Assembly: GCA_964520425.1 (NCBI GenBank)
Contig: CAZFMX010000006.1
Location: 7,341 to 71,340, forward strand
Origin: JAFGFY01 sp964520425
GTDB taxonomy: Bacteria; Desulfobacterota; DSM-4660; Desulfatiglandales; HGW-15
Length of the DNA stretch: 64,000 nt
Reading direction: 5' to 3'
The notes beneath the pieces were generated by a model. That model worked only from the letters and a program-made list of their open reading frames with translations, was not told the DNA's origin and did no database searches. Made by a program: the position numbers and the translations under genes. Shown one piece after another: positions 44,851 through 53,122 of the stretch; position 1 is the first letter of the stretch, and every line of letters begins with the position of its first letter.

Positions 44851-45834
44851 TTAGTCTGCCCACCCCGCTTCAGGATGAAAAAGTCTGGCCAACGTCTCAA
44901 GGCCTTCAACGACCCGTGGTGAAGGTTGGTCAATAATGTCTGGATTGACCAAATGGACCCGTCCATTCCTTACCGCCGGGATGGTCGTCCATCTCTGCCA
45001 CTCCGATTTGGCCTCCTCGAACTGCCCATCTCTTTCCATGAAGATAATGATGATGACCTCAGCCTTCCTTCGAATCACTTCCTCCAGGCTGATTCTGGGA
45101 TAGGTGATGGGTTCATCTTTTGCGATGTTCTCCCCACCCGCCAATTCAATCAGATTATGAATATAGGTGTTCCTGTTTACGGTCATGATGGGTTTCAGAT
45201 TGATTTGTAGAAATACGAGGGGTTTCTTTCGTCCCCTAATCTTCCCTATTATATCGTTCACACGTTTAGACAGCTGCGAAGACAAAGCAGCCCCCTTTTC
45301 AGAAATTCCGCACACATGACCCACAGTGGCTACGGTCTCTATAGCCTCCCTCACATTGCGTGGATTGATAATGAATACCGGTATACCAGCCTCTTCCAGA
45401 AGATAGACTTTATCAGCCTCGTTCCCATCCATCGTGCCGATGACCAAGTCAGGGGATAGGGTGAGGATCTTTTCCACATTCACGTCCACGTAGCTTCCCA
45501 CTTTTGGCTTATGGGCGGCTTCCGGTGGATAGTAGCTGAACTGGGTCACACCCACCACACGATCTCCGAGTCCAAGATAATACAGGGTTTCGGTGATGCT
45601 GGGGGCAAGAGAGACGATCCTTTGGGGCTGCCCCTCAAGGGTGATTCTCCGCCCCAAAGCATCTACGAACTCCGCGCAAAGTCCGTACCGGACCCAACCC
45701 AAAATAATGAGTAGAAATAAAGAAATAAAAGTGGATATTAAGCGTATGTCATTATAGAGAGATCGAGGATTCAAGGATTCGAGGGGGCAAGGGTCTGTTT
45801 TAATCCACATTTCGTTCATATTCATCTCAACCAT
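44851..45834 (-). CDS. btuF: Cobalamin-binding periplasmic protein
   Basis: 327 residues. Type III solute-binding fold: RIVSLAPSITETLYYLGLGDRVVGV, PDLVIGTMDG, GIPVFIINPRNV and VEVIR-like EEVIRRKAEVIIIIF. A signal sequence (FISLFLLIILGWV) is at about 37-52 instead of the N-terminus. The ~33 residues before it are encoded partly by CCTTGAATCC-type repeat DNA (45765-45797), so the repeat probably invaded the start of the gene or the true start lies later. The first ATG overlaps the cobQ stop by 8 bp, implying coupling. It captures corrinoid for BtuCD. Confidence 0.87.
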   Translation of the reverse strand: MVEMNMNEMWIKTDPCPLESLNPRSLYNDIRLISTFISLFLLIILGWVRYGLCAEFVDALGRRITLEGQPQRIVSLAPSITETLYYLGLGDRVVGVTQFSYYPPEAAHKPKVGSYVDVNVEKILTLSPDLVIGTMDGNEADKVYLLEEAGIPVFIINPRNVREAIETVATVGHVCGISEKGAALSSQLSKRVNDIIGKIRGRKKPLVFLQINLKPIMTVNRNTYIHNLIELAGGENIAKDEPITYPRISLEEVIRRKAEVIIIIFMERDGQFEEAKSEWQRWTTIPAVRNGRVHLVNPDIIDQPSPRVVEGLETLARLFHPEAGWAD

Positions 45835-47332
45835 TCAATATACTGGATAAAATCCTCTCCACATCACAATGGGCTTCAAAGTGCTCCGCCAGACGATCAT
45901 ACTCATATTCTTTTGTCACTCTCCCCTGCTTCGGTCTTTTGGTTTTGAGACCCTTGGCCTTCCTTATACGGTTGAGGTAATCCCCTCTGAATCCCGGCAG
46001 ATCAAACAGACCATGAAGATAGGTCCCGGAAATCAGACCTCCATTCAGACTAAAGCCATCCTGCCAACTCTTCTTCTCCCCCTGCTTGCCAATCTTCAGG
46101 AAGGGCTCCCCAACGTCTTTCTGAACGCGGCTCCTGCCCATATGGATCTCATAACCCTTAACCCGCTTTCCGTTCGTCAAGCAGGTCCCAACAACTTTGC
46201 GGACGACCTTTTCTTTTTCCAGAGTCGTTATTATCGGAAGGAGATCAAGGCCTGAGACCTCTTTTAGATCCGATTCCACGCCGTATGGATCCTTGATCTT
46301 CTTTCCCATAATCTGGTATCCGCCACATATGCCAAGAACCCTTTTACCGTCCCTTGAGAATCGTTCTACGGCCTTTTTCCAACCCATTCTGGATAACCAA
46401 ACAGCATCTTCCATCGCGTTCTTGGTACCGGGAATGATCATACAGTCATAGTCATCGCTGAGCTCTTTCGGTCTGAAAACGTAGTTGACGATGACGTCCT
46501 TCTCCTGCTCAAGAATCTCAAGATCCGTGAAATTGGATATGGCCGGGAGTCTGAGTACGGCAATGTTTACGGTCTTTGGTCCTATGGATCTGGGAGGCCT
46601 CTTATCCTCCTGCACTGAAACAGAGTCCTCGGAATCGATTCGGATATCATGGAAAAAGGGCACCAGACCTAAGACGGGTTTTCCCGTCTTATTCTCTATG
46701 TATTCGATTCCATCGGAAAATAAACGGGGATCACCCCGGAACTTATTGATCAGAAACCCTATGGTCAATCCCTTTTCCTTTTTTGTCATCAGATTGTAGG
46801 TTCCGATGATCTGGGCAAAGACACCGCCTTTGTCAATATCCGCCACCAGAACACACGGCACATTAAACTGCTTAGCCAACGGAAGATTAACCAGATCATT
46901 GTCTTTGAGATTCATCTCACAACAGCTTCCAGCCCCTTCCATGACAATGATATCATAATATGAAACCAATCGCTGATAGGATGCCGTCACGGCCTTTTTC
47001 AGCATAGGTTTGATGGCATAGTAATCCATAGTATCCATCTCTCCAAAGACCTTCCCGTGCAAAACAATCTGGGAATCCATACCCGTAGAGGGTTTCAGGA
47101 GGATGGGATTCATATGCACAGATGGCGGCACACCGGCCGCTTCTGCCTGGGTCACCTGAGCCCGTCCGATCTCACCCCCTTCCATGGTGACATAGGAGTT
47201 GTTGGACATATTCTGGGCCTTAAAAGGAGTCACTTTATAACCCCTCCTCTTGAGTAACCGGCAAAAGGCCGTGACGGCAATGGACTTGCCCACGTCACTC
47301 CCGGTTCCCAGAAACATCAGTGGCCTACTCAT
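45827..47332 (-). CDS. cobQ: Cobyric acid synthase (glutamine-hydrolysing)
   Basis: 501 residues. The N-terminal ATP-binding domain has MFLGTGSDVGKSIAVTAFCR and PFKAQNMSNNSYVT; the class I glutaminase domain has the nucleophile in LGICGGYQ and the histidine in YLHGLFD. It amidates four carboxylates of adenosylcobyric acid a,c-diamide. Presence next to an importer rather than a full corrin pathway suggests salvage and remodelling of imported corrinoids, though other cob genes may lie elsewhere. It overlaps btuF and probably belongs to the riboswitch-controlled transcript or has its own promoter in the gap upstream. Confidence 0.95.
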   Translation of the reverse strand: MSRPLMFLGTGSDVGKSIAVTAFCRLLKRRGYKVTPFKAQNMSNNSYVTMEGGEIGRAQVTQAEAAGVPPSVHMNPILLKPSTGMDSQIVLHGKVFGEMDTMDYYAIKPMLKKAVTASYQRLVSYYDIIVMEGAGSCCEMNLKDNDLVNLPLAKQFNVPCVLVADIDKGGVFAQIIGTYNLMTKKEKGLTIGFLINKFRGDPRLFSDGIEYIENKTGKPVLGLVPFFHDIRIDSEDSVSVQEDKRPPRSIGPKTVNIAVLRLPAISNFTDLEILEQEKDVIVNYVFRPKELSDDYDCMIIPGTKNAMEDAVWLSRMGWKKAVERFSRDGKRVLGICGGYQIMGKKIKDPYGVESDLKEVSGLDLLPIITTLEKEKVVRKVVGTCLTNGKRVKGYEIHMGRSRVQKDVGEPFLKIGKQGEKKSWQDGFSLNGGLISGTYLHGLFDLPGFRGDYLNRIRKAKGLKTKRPKQGRVTKEYEYDRLAEHFEAHCDVERILSSILNG

Positions 47333-47373
47333 TCAAAACCTCCCATGAAATCCCGCCAGAGTCTGGTTTCAGT

Positions 47374-47571
47374 TCAATTCATGGTATAAAAGCCTCTCAT
47401 ATGTCGAAGAAAAGATGAGGATTTCTTCTCCTCGTCCATTTCTAACATCGACAACGCTTCAGACTTTCTACGAACCCAATTCTTATAGCATCTTTTGAGA
47501 CTTGGGTCATGAAATACCAAAATTTCACCCAGATACTTCAGTTCCTCAGTAATTCGCCAATACAAATGCAT
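47374..47571 (-). CDS. Small hypothetical protein between btuB and cobQ
   Basis: 65 residues, basic and helical, no recognised family. AGGAG 7 bp before the ATG makes translation possible. It lies on the same strand as its neighbours in the 480-bp gap between btuB and cobQ. It could be a chance open frame, since the region also contains hairpins and repeat-like sequence. Confidence 0.35.
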   Translation of the reverse strand: MHLYWRITEELKYLGEILVFHDPSLKRCYKNWVRRKSEALSMLEMDEEKKSSSFLRHMRGFYTMN

Positions 47572-47599
47572 TCCAGAATCTCCTACTCAGAGTGAGGCT

Positions 47600-47714
47600 C
47601 CTCACGCAGCGCGTGAGGCCTCAGGGCCTCCTCTAAGAGGGTTCGAAGGACAAAGGCTTTTCTGAAGTGACTGGTGTAAGGGCCTCGGAACGAAAGAATA
47701 GCCTTTGTCCTTCG
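47600..47714. repeat. Two hairpins between btuB and cobQ
   Basis: A tight hairpin CCTCACGC-AGC-GCGTGAGG (47600-47618) is followed by a 15-bp perfect inverted pair CGAAGGACAAAGGCT (47644-47658) and AGCCTTTGTCCTTCG (47700-47714). On the minus-strand transcript they lie about 95 bp after the btuB stop. There is no clear T-tract, so they may be an RNA-processing or attenuating structure or an extragenic repeat. Confidence 0.6.
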
Positions 47715-47809
47715 AGTAATACTCCCTTGCGATGCAGCCCTTCACTTTCTCGCCGGCAACGGTCGAACCTTTCCGACTCAATTACCAGGGGTAGTAAATT
47801 TAGTCAGAA

Positions 47810-49858
47810 CTAATACTCATACGAGACACTGAAAAACAGAGACCTCTCAGCCCCGGGAAAGCCGGATATTGCGGATGCACCCATCGAGTCGTAAAAAGAA
47901 GAATAATATGTATCATAGTCCTCGTCAAAGAGGTTGTTACATCGTAAAGAGATCATCCAATGATCATGGACACGTTGTTCGATCTTCACATCTGTTGTCC
48001 AGTAGTTATCCAGAATGCGGGTGGGGTTGGCATCCCCATCACTCGCATAATAACCCGGCCTGTCGCTGACATAACGAACCGTCGCGATCGCGCTGAATCC
48101 GGAATCCCTCCAATACCTCAAGTCCCCTTTGAACTGTGAATCAGGAGTGTACAGGGCCTGGCGTTTGACGCCGCCATTCAAGTCTTCTTCTGCATCCGTG
48201 TTTGTATAGGAAAGGGCCAGAACCGCGTTTTGGAATGGCTTGATCTTTGTGCCCAATTCCCACCCATCGGCCTCGTATCTATCCAGGTTCTGTGGTCTGT
48301 AAAAGAAACTTTCATTTGGAACCCATCGAATCTTGTCATTGATGTCCCAGTCAAAATACGTGACGGTGACAAATACCCTATTATCGAGCAGGGTTTGTTC
48401 GAAAGTAGCGTCGGTATGATATCCTGTTTCAGGCCTTAAATCCTGATTTCCCTCAGCTCCCATTCCCCAACCCCAATCTTCATATGGATAAAAAAGATCG
48501 TTGAGCGTTGGGGCATTGAAGTGTTTTCCCCTGCTAAACTTAAAGACCATATTCTCAGATGGATTGATGGTAAAGCCTAACCGAGAAACCGTTTCAGAGC
48601 CAAAGGTCGAATGATCTTCACGCCTGATTCCGGCTAGAATCCTGAAATAGGCACAGGGACGATACTTGGCCTCTCCATACAGGCCATTTGTATCGAGCTG
48701 CGCACTGGTTTGTTCTCTCATTCCGGCATATTCAATACCAGATCCATCCAGATCCACGCTCTCATTTTCCCAATCATAATCCCTGTAATCCGCCCCCACC
48801 AAGATGCTCAGACTTTCAAAGGGCCTGAAATCCATATTTCCTTCGATAGTGGACACCTCATTGGTTGTCCAGCTTTTGCTGCCGGGCACATCTCCTGTAT
48901 AAGAGCTATAATAGCGTGTCCGATTATATGCCTCCATGTTTGCGTAATCGGCCCTCACATTCAGAGCAAGTTTCTCCGATGGGTTCCCTTTGATTTCAAG
49001 CACGAGGTGGGCGTCCTCATCAGCGCCCCTGTCAAGCATACTGGCCGCGTCACGACTATAGACCTGTTCACCATTGACAACGAAATCCTCTGTCCCCGAG
49101 GGAGGCTTGACTCCAGGTCTACCATATTCCCTGTCAATATAATCACCGTAAAGGCTAACATCCAAGGCATCCGATTTCTCGTATACAAGTTTGAGGGAGA
49201 CATCCGTATGTGTAAGATCGCTGTTATCCCGGAATCCGTCTGTTTCACGGCGGGCTGCTGTCAGGTAATAGCCGAATTCATCGGTGAAAAACATACCATG
49301 CTCGGCTGATACTTGGTAAGTTCCCTCAGACCCGAAACCTGCGTCCGCCTGGAGATTAATTATGTCATGCTCAGGCCTTTTCGTGATGATACTGACCGTT
49401 CCGCCCGCGGCGCCTGTCCCGTAAAGGAGAGAACCTGAACCCTTGACCACCTCGATACGCTCAATATTGTTGAGGGGGATCCTCGCCACATCCGCTTGAC
49501 CCAGAGACGGGGAATTGACGTTGACCCCGTTGACAAATATTTGGGAACCGTCTGCACCCATCCCTCTGATATGAATGGCTTCGGAAGCCCCTCCAAAGCC
49601 TCCATAGGTCCTCCAGTCGATTCCAAGCTCATTGCCTAAAAGATCACCCAGACTCTCTGCCGGAGATTCCTCAATCTCCACCTTACTCAAGAGAATCACC
49701 GAGTTTGGAATATCCGCGCGCTGTTCCTCAGTCTTCGTGGCGGTAACGACTATATCTTCTAAAATGAACTCACCATCTCCCTCATTTTCCTCACTCGCTG
49801 AACAAACTAAAGCCCATACCAAAGTCCCAATAACTACACATAACAAGCATTTTTTCAT
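47810..49858 (-). CDS. btuB: TonB-dependent outer-membrane receptor, probable cobalamin transporter
   Basis: 682 residues. A signal peptide (VVIGTLVWALVCSASE) and TonB box region DIVVTATKTEEQ (about 35-46) precede the plug domain (IEESPAESLGDLLGNELGI, GMGADGSQIFVNGVNV, ERIEVVKGSGSLLYGTGAAGGTVSI, cited in part). A 22-strand barrel follows, ending in aromatic SVSYEY. It is the first coding region after a cobalamin riboswitch on the same strand, which makes B12 or another corrinoid the likely substrate. TonB, ExbB and ExbD are not in the window. Confidence 0.92.
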   Translation of the reverse strand: MKKCLLCVVIGTLVWALVCSASEENEGDGEFILEDIVVTATKTEEQRADIPNSVILLSKVEIEESPAESLGDLLGNELGIDWRTYGGFGGASEAIHIRGMGADGSQIFVNGVNVNSPSLGQADVARIPLNNIERIEVVKGSGSLLYGTGAAGGTVSIITKRPEHDIINLQADAGFGSEGTYQVSAEHGMFFTDEFGYYLTAARRETDGFRDNSDLTHTDVSLKLVYEKSDALDVSLYGDYIDREYGRPGVKPPSGTEDFVVNGEQVYSRDAASMLDRGADEDAHLVLEIKGNPSEKLALNVRADYANMEAYNRTRYYSSYTGDVPGSKSWTTNEVSTIEGNMDFRPFESLSILVGADYRDYDWENESVDLDGSGIEYAGMREQTSAQLDTNGLYGEAKYRPCAYFRILAGIRREDHSTFGSETVSRLGFTINPSENMVFKFSRGKHFNAPTLNDLFYPYEDWGWGMGAEGNQDLRPETGYHTDATFEQTLLDNRVFVTVTYFDWDINDKIRWVPNESFFYRPQNLDRYEADGWELGTKIKPFQNAVLALSYTNTDAEEDLNGGVKRQALYTPDSQFKGDLRYWRDSGFSAIATVRYVSDRPGYYASDGDANPTRILDNYWTTDVKIEQRVHDHWMISLRCNNLFDEDYDTYYSSFYDSMGASAISGFPGAERSLFFSVSYEY

Positions 49859-49913
49859 ATCTTCCCTACCCTCCTTTAGTATATTGTTGAATCACTCGGG
49901 GGTCCGGGCCTAG

Positions 49914-49955
49914 AAAACAAAAATCCCGGACCGATTCTAAAAATCGATCCGGGAT
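49914..49955 (-). terminator. Intrinsic terminator in the btuB leader
   Basis: On the minus strand the stem ATCCCGGATCGATT/AATCGGTCCGGGAT (49923-49955, one mismatch) is followed by TTTTTGTTTT. It lies between the riboswitch aptamer and the btuB start, about 55 bp upstream of the ATG. It is the likely expression platform: cobalamin binding should favour termination. Confidence 0.85.
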
Positions 49956-50019
49956 GTCCCTTTTCTATCCTCAAGATCTATCAGGCAACCTCGGTCCACG
50001 AAGGTCATACCTTGCATTC

Positions 50020-50275
50020 AGGCAGGTCTTCTGACTCCCCTGCCCTTTTAGCGGCCTTCCCATCCCAACGGAACAGTGGCACACAGAGGCTAAAAGGGTT
50101 CCCTTCAGACTAGTCCAGCTATTTACGCCCTTAACTCTAATTTGGGCTATTTAGCCTGACATGGATCGAAGGGCAGGGTCACAGCGGCGGGCCCGTCCCC
50201 GATTTTACGGGGTTCCCTATTCAGGCTCACTCAATTGAGCAAACCCTACGCTCCCAAGGAGCACCTGAGTAACTC
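50020..50275 (-). ncRNA. Cobalamin riboswitch
   Basis: On the minus strand the class signatures appear in order: AGGTGCTCCTTGGGAG at the 5' side (50266 downwards), then ATAGGGAACCCCGT, ACGGGCCCGCCGCTGTGA (B12-box core), GTGCCACTG, GATGGGAAGGC and the closing CAGAAGACCTGCC near 50030. The layout is the standard AdoCbl riboswitch. It precedes btuB and an intrinsic terminator, so control is probably at transcription. Confidence 0.96.
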
Positions 50276-50277
50276 AC

Positions 50278-50306
50278 TGTGTACGCCATTGATGGGATGA
50301 AGTCAA
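50278..50306 (-). promoter_or_regulatory. Candidate promoter of the riboswitch/btuB transcript
   Basis: On the minus strand TTGACT (50301-50306) and TACACA (50278-50283) are separated by 17 bp. The -10 match is weak, but the position directly upstream of the aptamer is right. Confidence 0.45.
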
Positions 50307-50371
50307 GAAAAATAAGTAATGATCCACATTGTTAGGATGACAATATAATATCTGAAACTCCATTGTGTCGC

Positions 50372-50560
50372 CGTCATTTCCTCGAACGAAACTATGTCAC
50401 AATTCGCCTAGAACATCATTCCGGACGAACGGAGTGAAGCGAAGTGAGATCCGGAATCAAGGAAAAGGGAATCACATCGCAGATTTCTGGCTTCCCCGAT
50501 AAACCGTGATCTTCGACCGGTTTTCGCCCCGTTTCACGGGTCTTGGTCAGAATGACATAT
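50372..50560. repeat. Degenerate palindromic repeat region
   Basis: It contains ATTCCGGA (50418-50425) and TCCGGAAT (50450-50457) arms around GAACGGAGTGAAGCGAAGTGAG-type sequence (given in part), and outer GTCATT/GAATGAC ends. It belongs to the same general class of extragenic palindromes as 22411-22530. No gene is visible here between the riboswitch promoter and the next gene. Confidence 0.5.
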
Positions 50561-50740
50561 TTAATAGCCGGCGCAATATAGGAAGTAACTGGTTGTTGTT
50601 AGGTTCTTTGTGTAAAAGAAATACACGTGATTGGGGAAAGATCGTGACATCAGTAAACCATTTATTGTATGTAACTCAAGTGAATCCGGCCAGTGAGCGG
50701 ACAATAATATGAGGAAGTAATTCAATTGAACAGGGAGTGA

Positions 50741-51412
50741 ATGATTATGAATTCTTTAGGAGGTAGTTTATTCTTCAGTTCTTGGAGCGGAGGGAAAGAT
50801 TCGTGTCTTGCCCTCTATTATGCGATCCAACATGACGGTGTTCCCAAAGCCCTACTCACCATGATGACGGAAGGTAAAGAGAGATCCCACTCTCACGGTC
50901 TCCCCGTTACGGTGTTCAGAAAACAGGCGAGTTCATTAGGAATACCTCTTGTTCTGCGTGATTCATCGTGGGCAAACTATGAAGAGACTTTTCTCTCTGT
51001 CGCCCGTGAATTCAAAAAAGAAGGCGCCGAGTATGGGGTTTTTGGAGATATTGACTTGGAGCCCCATCTTGAATGGGTCAAACGCATATGTGCGTCTGCC
51101 TCGATTCAAGTATATGAGCCCCTATGGAAACGGGACCGATCGGAACTCTTGGATGAGTTTCTCTCTCTGGGATTCAAGGCCATGATTGTTGCCGTTAAAC
51201 AAGGGACATTGGATAATGACTTTTTGGGCCTAATCCTTGATCACCAAGTGATTAACGATATGAAGAAAGCGGGGATCGATGCCTCCGGAGAGAAGGGGGA
51301 ATATCACACGGTTGTTATTGACGGGCCGCTCTTTTCTTCTCCTGTACAGCTTGAAAAGGGCCGACAGGTGATCATGGACGGCTATGTCTTTTTGGATGTT
51401 TCAGTCCGCTGA
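50741..51412 (+). CDS. Dph6-related ATP pyrophosphatase (diphthine-ammonia-ligase family)
   Basis: 223 residues, COG2102/MJ0570 family. The PP-loop SSWSGGKDSCLALYYA (about 12-27), FGDIDLEPHLEWVKRIC and the C-terminal signature GEKGEYHTVVIDGP are intact. In eukaryotes and archaea Dph6 amidates diphthine on elongation factor 2, but bacteria lack diphthamide, so a different ligase substrate is expected. GGGAG lies 5 bp before ATG 50741; an ATG at 50747 is the alternative. Bacterial members often neighbour B12 genes; here it diverges from the riboswitch locus, which is suggestive only. Confidence 0.88.
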   Translation: MIMNSLGGSLFFSSWSGGKDSCLALYYAIQHDGVPKALLTMMTEGKERSHSHGLPVTVFRKQASSLGIPLVLRDSSWANYEETFLSVAREFKKEGAEYGVFGDIDLEPHLEWVKRICASASIQVYEPLWKRDRSELLDEFLSLGFKAMIVAVKQGTLDNDFLGLILDHQVINDMKKAGIDASGEKGEYHTVVIDGPLFSSPVQLEKGRQVIMDGYVFLDVSVR

Positions 51413-51551
51413 TTCTTGTTTGAAATTCTTCTCCTATCTCGTTCCAAGAAAAGCAAGATCCCAGTAGGCTAGAAGTGTTGTGGAATTGGAAATGTAACCT
51501 AGAGCTCGATATAAGAGAATCTTCTGAGCAATGAGGTATTAGATACTGAAA

Positions 51552-52586
51552 ATGAAAATTCTGTATGGTGTTTCAGGGGACGGGTTCGGTCACTCATCGC
51601 GGGGCAAGGTTGTCGGTCGTTATTTAAAGGACTGGGGACATGACGTTAAGGTCTTAACCTATGGACGGGCTTATGAAGTATTGAAGAATGAGTTTGATAT
51701 ATTTGAGGTGAGTGGGATGGAGATTCAATTTGTGGAGGGAGCACTGAAAAAAAGATCCACGATAAAACATAATGTCAAGATTATCGCCGACAATCTCTCA
51801 AAATGGCGCAGATTTGATGCTTTGATGAAAGACTATGATCCAGACCTCTGTATCTCCGATATGGAACCTATTGTTCCTATTCTCAGATTCTGGTTCAAGA
51901 AGCCTCTCATCTGTCTGGACAACCAGCACAGAATAACCAACCTCAAACTTGATGTACCTAAAAAGTATTATGCGGATTATATGATCGCAAAGACGGTCGT
52001 TACGAATTTTGTCTCAAAGGCCGAACATTATATCATCACTTCCTTTTCAAACCCTGAGATCATAGAGCCGAATACCACCATCGTCCCTCCGGTCATACGT
52101 GAAGAAGTAAAAAGATTATTCCCTTCAAAAGGTCATAAAGTCCTTGTATATCTCACCAGAGAGAACCAGAATGTAATAGATGTCTTAAAGCAGTTCAATG
52201 AAGAGTTTGTCGTCTTCGGTTACAATGTTAATATAAAGGACAATAACCTTGAATTCAAACAAAGGGATTTCTTTCTCGATGAACTCAAGGACTGCAAGGC
52301 CATAATCGCTACAGCGGGATTCACACTGATGTCCGAGGCCCTCTACCTAAAGAAACCTTATCTGGCCTTACCATTAAAGGGACAGTTTGAACAGACTCTT
52401 AATGCTCTCTTCCTTAAACAGGCAGGCTATGGAGATTATTCAGATGATCTTCAGGAAGAGGAGGTTTCAGATTTCTTGGCAAAGATGGAATTATACCGGC
52501 AGAATTTGAATCATTATGAAGTTGATTTTCAAAAACTGCCACAGACGTTGAAGCGTGTGATTGAAAGTATAGAATCGAAACAGTAA
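51552..52586 (+). CDS. Glycosyltransferase, MJ1255/VC2487 family
   Basis: 344 residues with a GT-B-like fold: N-terminal MKILYGVSGDGFGHSSRGKV, middle PLICLDNQHRITNL, C-terminal donor-binding region IIATAGFTLMSEALYLKKPYLALPLKGQFEQ (cited by position near 250-285). Members of this family resemble UDP-glycosyltransferases/MurG and have no assigned substrate. It is soluble and has no signal peptide. It stands alone downstream of the Dph6-type gene with 139 bp between. Confidence 0.85.
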   Translation: MKILYGVSGDGFGHSSRGKVVGRYLKDWGHDVKVLTYGRAYEVLKNEFDIFEVSGMEIQFVEGALKKRSTIKHNVKIIADNLSKWRRFDALMKDYDPDLCISDMEPIVPILRFWFKKPLICLDNQHRITNLKLDVPKKYYADYMIAKTVVTNFVSKAEHYIITSFSNPEIIEPNTTIVPPVIREEVKRLFPSKGHKVLVYLTRENQNVIDVLKQFNEEFVVFGYNVNIKDNNLEFKQRDFFLDELKDCKAIIATAGFTLMSEALYLKKPYLALPLKGQFEQTLNALFLKQAGYGDYSDDLQEEEVSDFLAKMELYRQNLNHYEVDFQKLPQTLKRVIESIESKQ

Positions 52587-52589
52587 GGA

Positions 52590-52637
52590 AAAACCGGACC
52601 GCCCACGCATACTGATTATGACAGACGGTCCGGCTTG
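52590..52637 (-). terminator. Terminator of the small membrane protein gene
   Basis: The 8-bp arms CCGGACCG (52594-52601) and CGGTCCGG (52626-52633) form a stem with a 24-nt loop. On the minus strand it is followed by TTTTTCC, so it suits the gene ending at 52647. It may also help stop the convergent glycosyltransferase transcript. Confidence 0.7.
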
Positions 52638-52646
52638 GAATCATTA

Positions 52647-52886
52647 TTAGAGGTCCAACCTTCCTAAAAAGCTCAGCAATCCCCAAAGAATGAGTAACAC
52701 GCCGATCAAAACCAGAACGTAGTTGGGTTTTTTGTATCGTTGAGATGTATGCTCAGGTAGTTGACCCTTCATTTCATCCCAACCAGCAATGATTTCTTGC
52801 TGTGTCCTATTAACCGTACGGTCACCCTTAAAACCAACGATAATACTCAAGGCACCAAGAAGAATTAGCAAGAGACTTATTATCAT
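52647..52886 (-). CDS. Small two-helix membrane protein
   Basis: 79 residues with two hydrophobic segments, IISLLLILLGALSIIVGF (2-19) and YVLVLIGVLLILWGLLSFL (about 56-74), joined by a polar loop. No known family. AAGGGAGCAAT upstream gives a reasonable ribosome site, and a terminator follows its stop, which supports it as a real gene. Orientation puts both ends probably on the same side with the loop across. Function unknown. Confidence 0.6.
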   Translation of the reverse strand: MIISLLLILLGALSIIVGFKGDRTVNRTQQEIIAGWDEMKGQLPEHTSQRYKKPNYVLVLIGVLLILWGLLSFLGRLDL

Positions 52887-52980
52887 AAATTGCTCCCTTA
52901 TTAATTCTTATTCGTACCTGATGATCTGGATTTTGTCGGACCTTTTTATATCAGACGGTCCGGTAAATAATAACTACCTA

Positions 52981-53122
52981 GTGTCCATCCAGAAACGCGA
53001 ATTTTGGTCAAGATCAAGGAACGCGAAGATTGAAACCACAGGAATACATTAGAGTATTTCGAGGATTTCGATCTGAAGCGTGACACAGAGATTGGCCAAA
53101 AGGGCCGTTTATGGATGGGCAC
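52981..53122. repeat. Dispersed palindromic repeat, copy C (variant ends)
   Basis: The ends GTGTCCATCCAGAAACG and CGTTTATGGATGGGCAC are inverted repeats with two mismatches over 17 bp. The interior shares AGTATTTCGAGGATTT and GATTGGCCAAAAGGG with copies A, B and D, but the termini differ, so it is a second subfamily. Its right end is immediately followed by the stop codon of the minus-strand lipoprotein gene (53122-53124). Confidence 0.85.
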
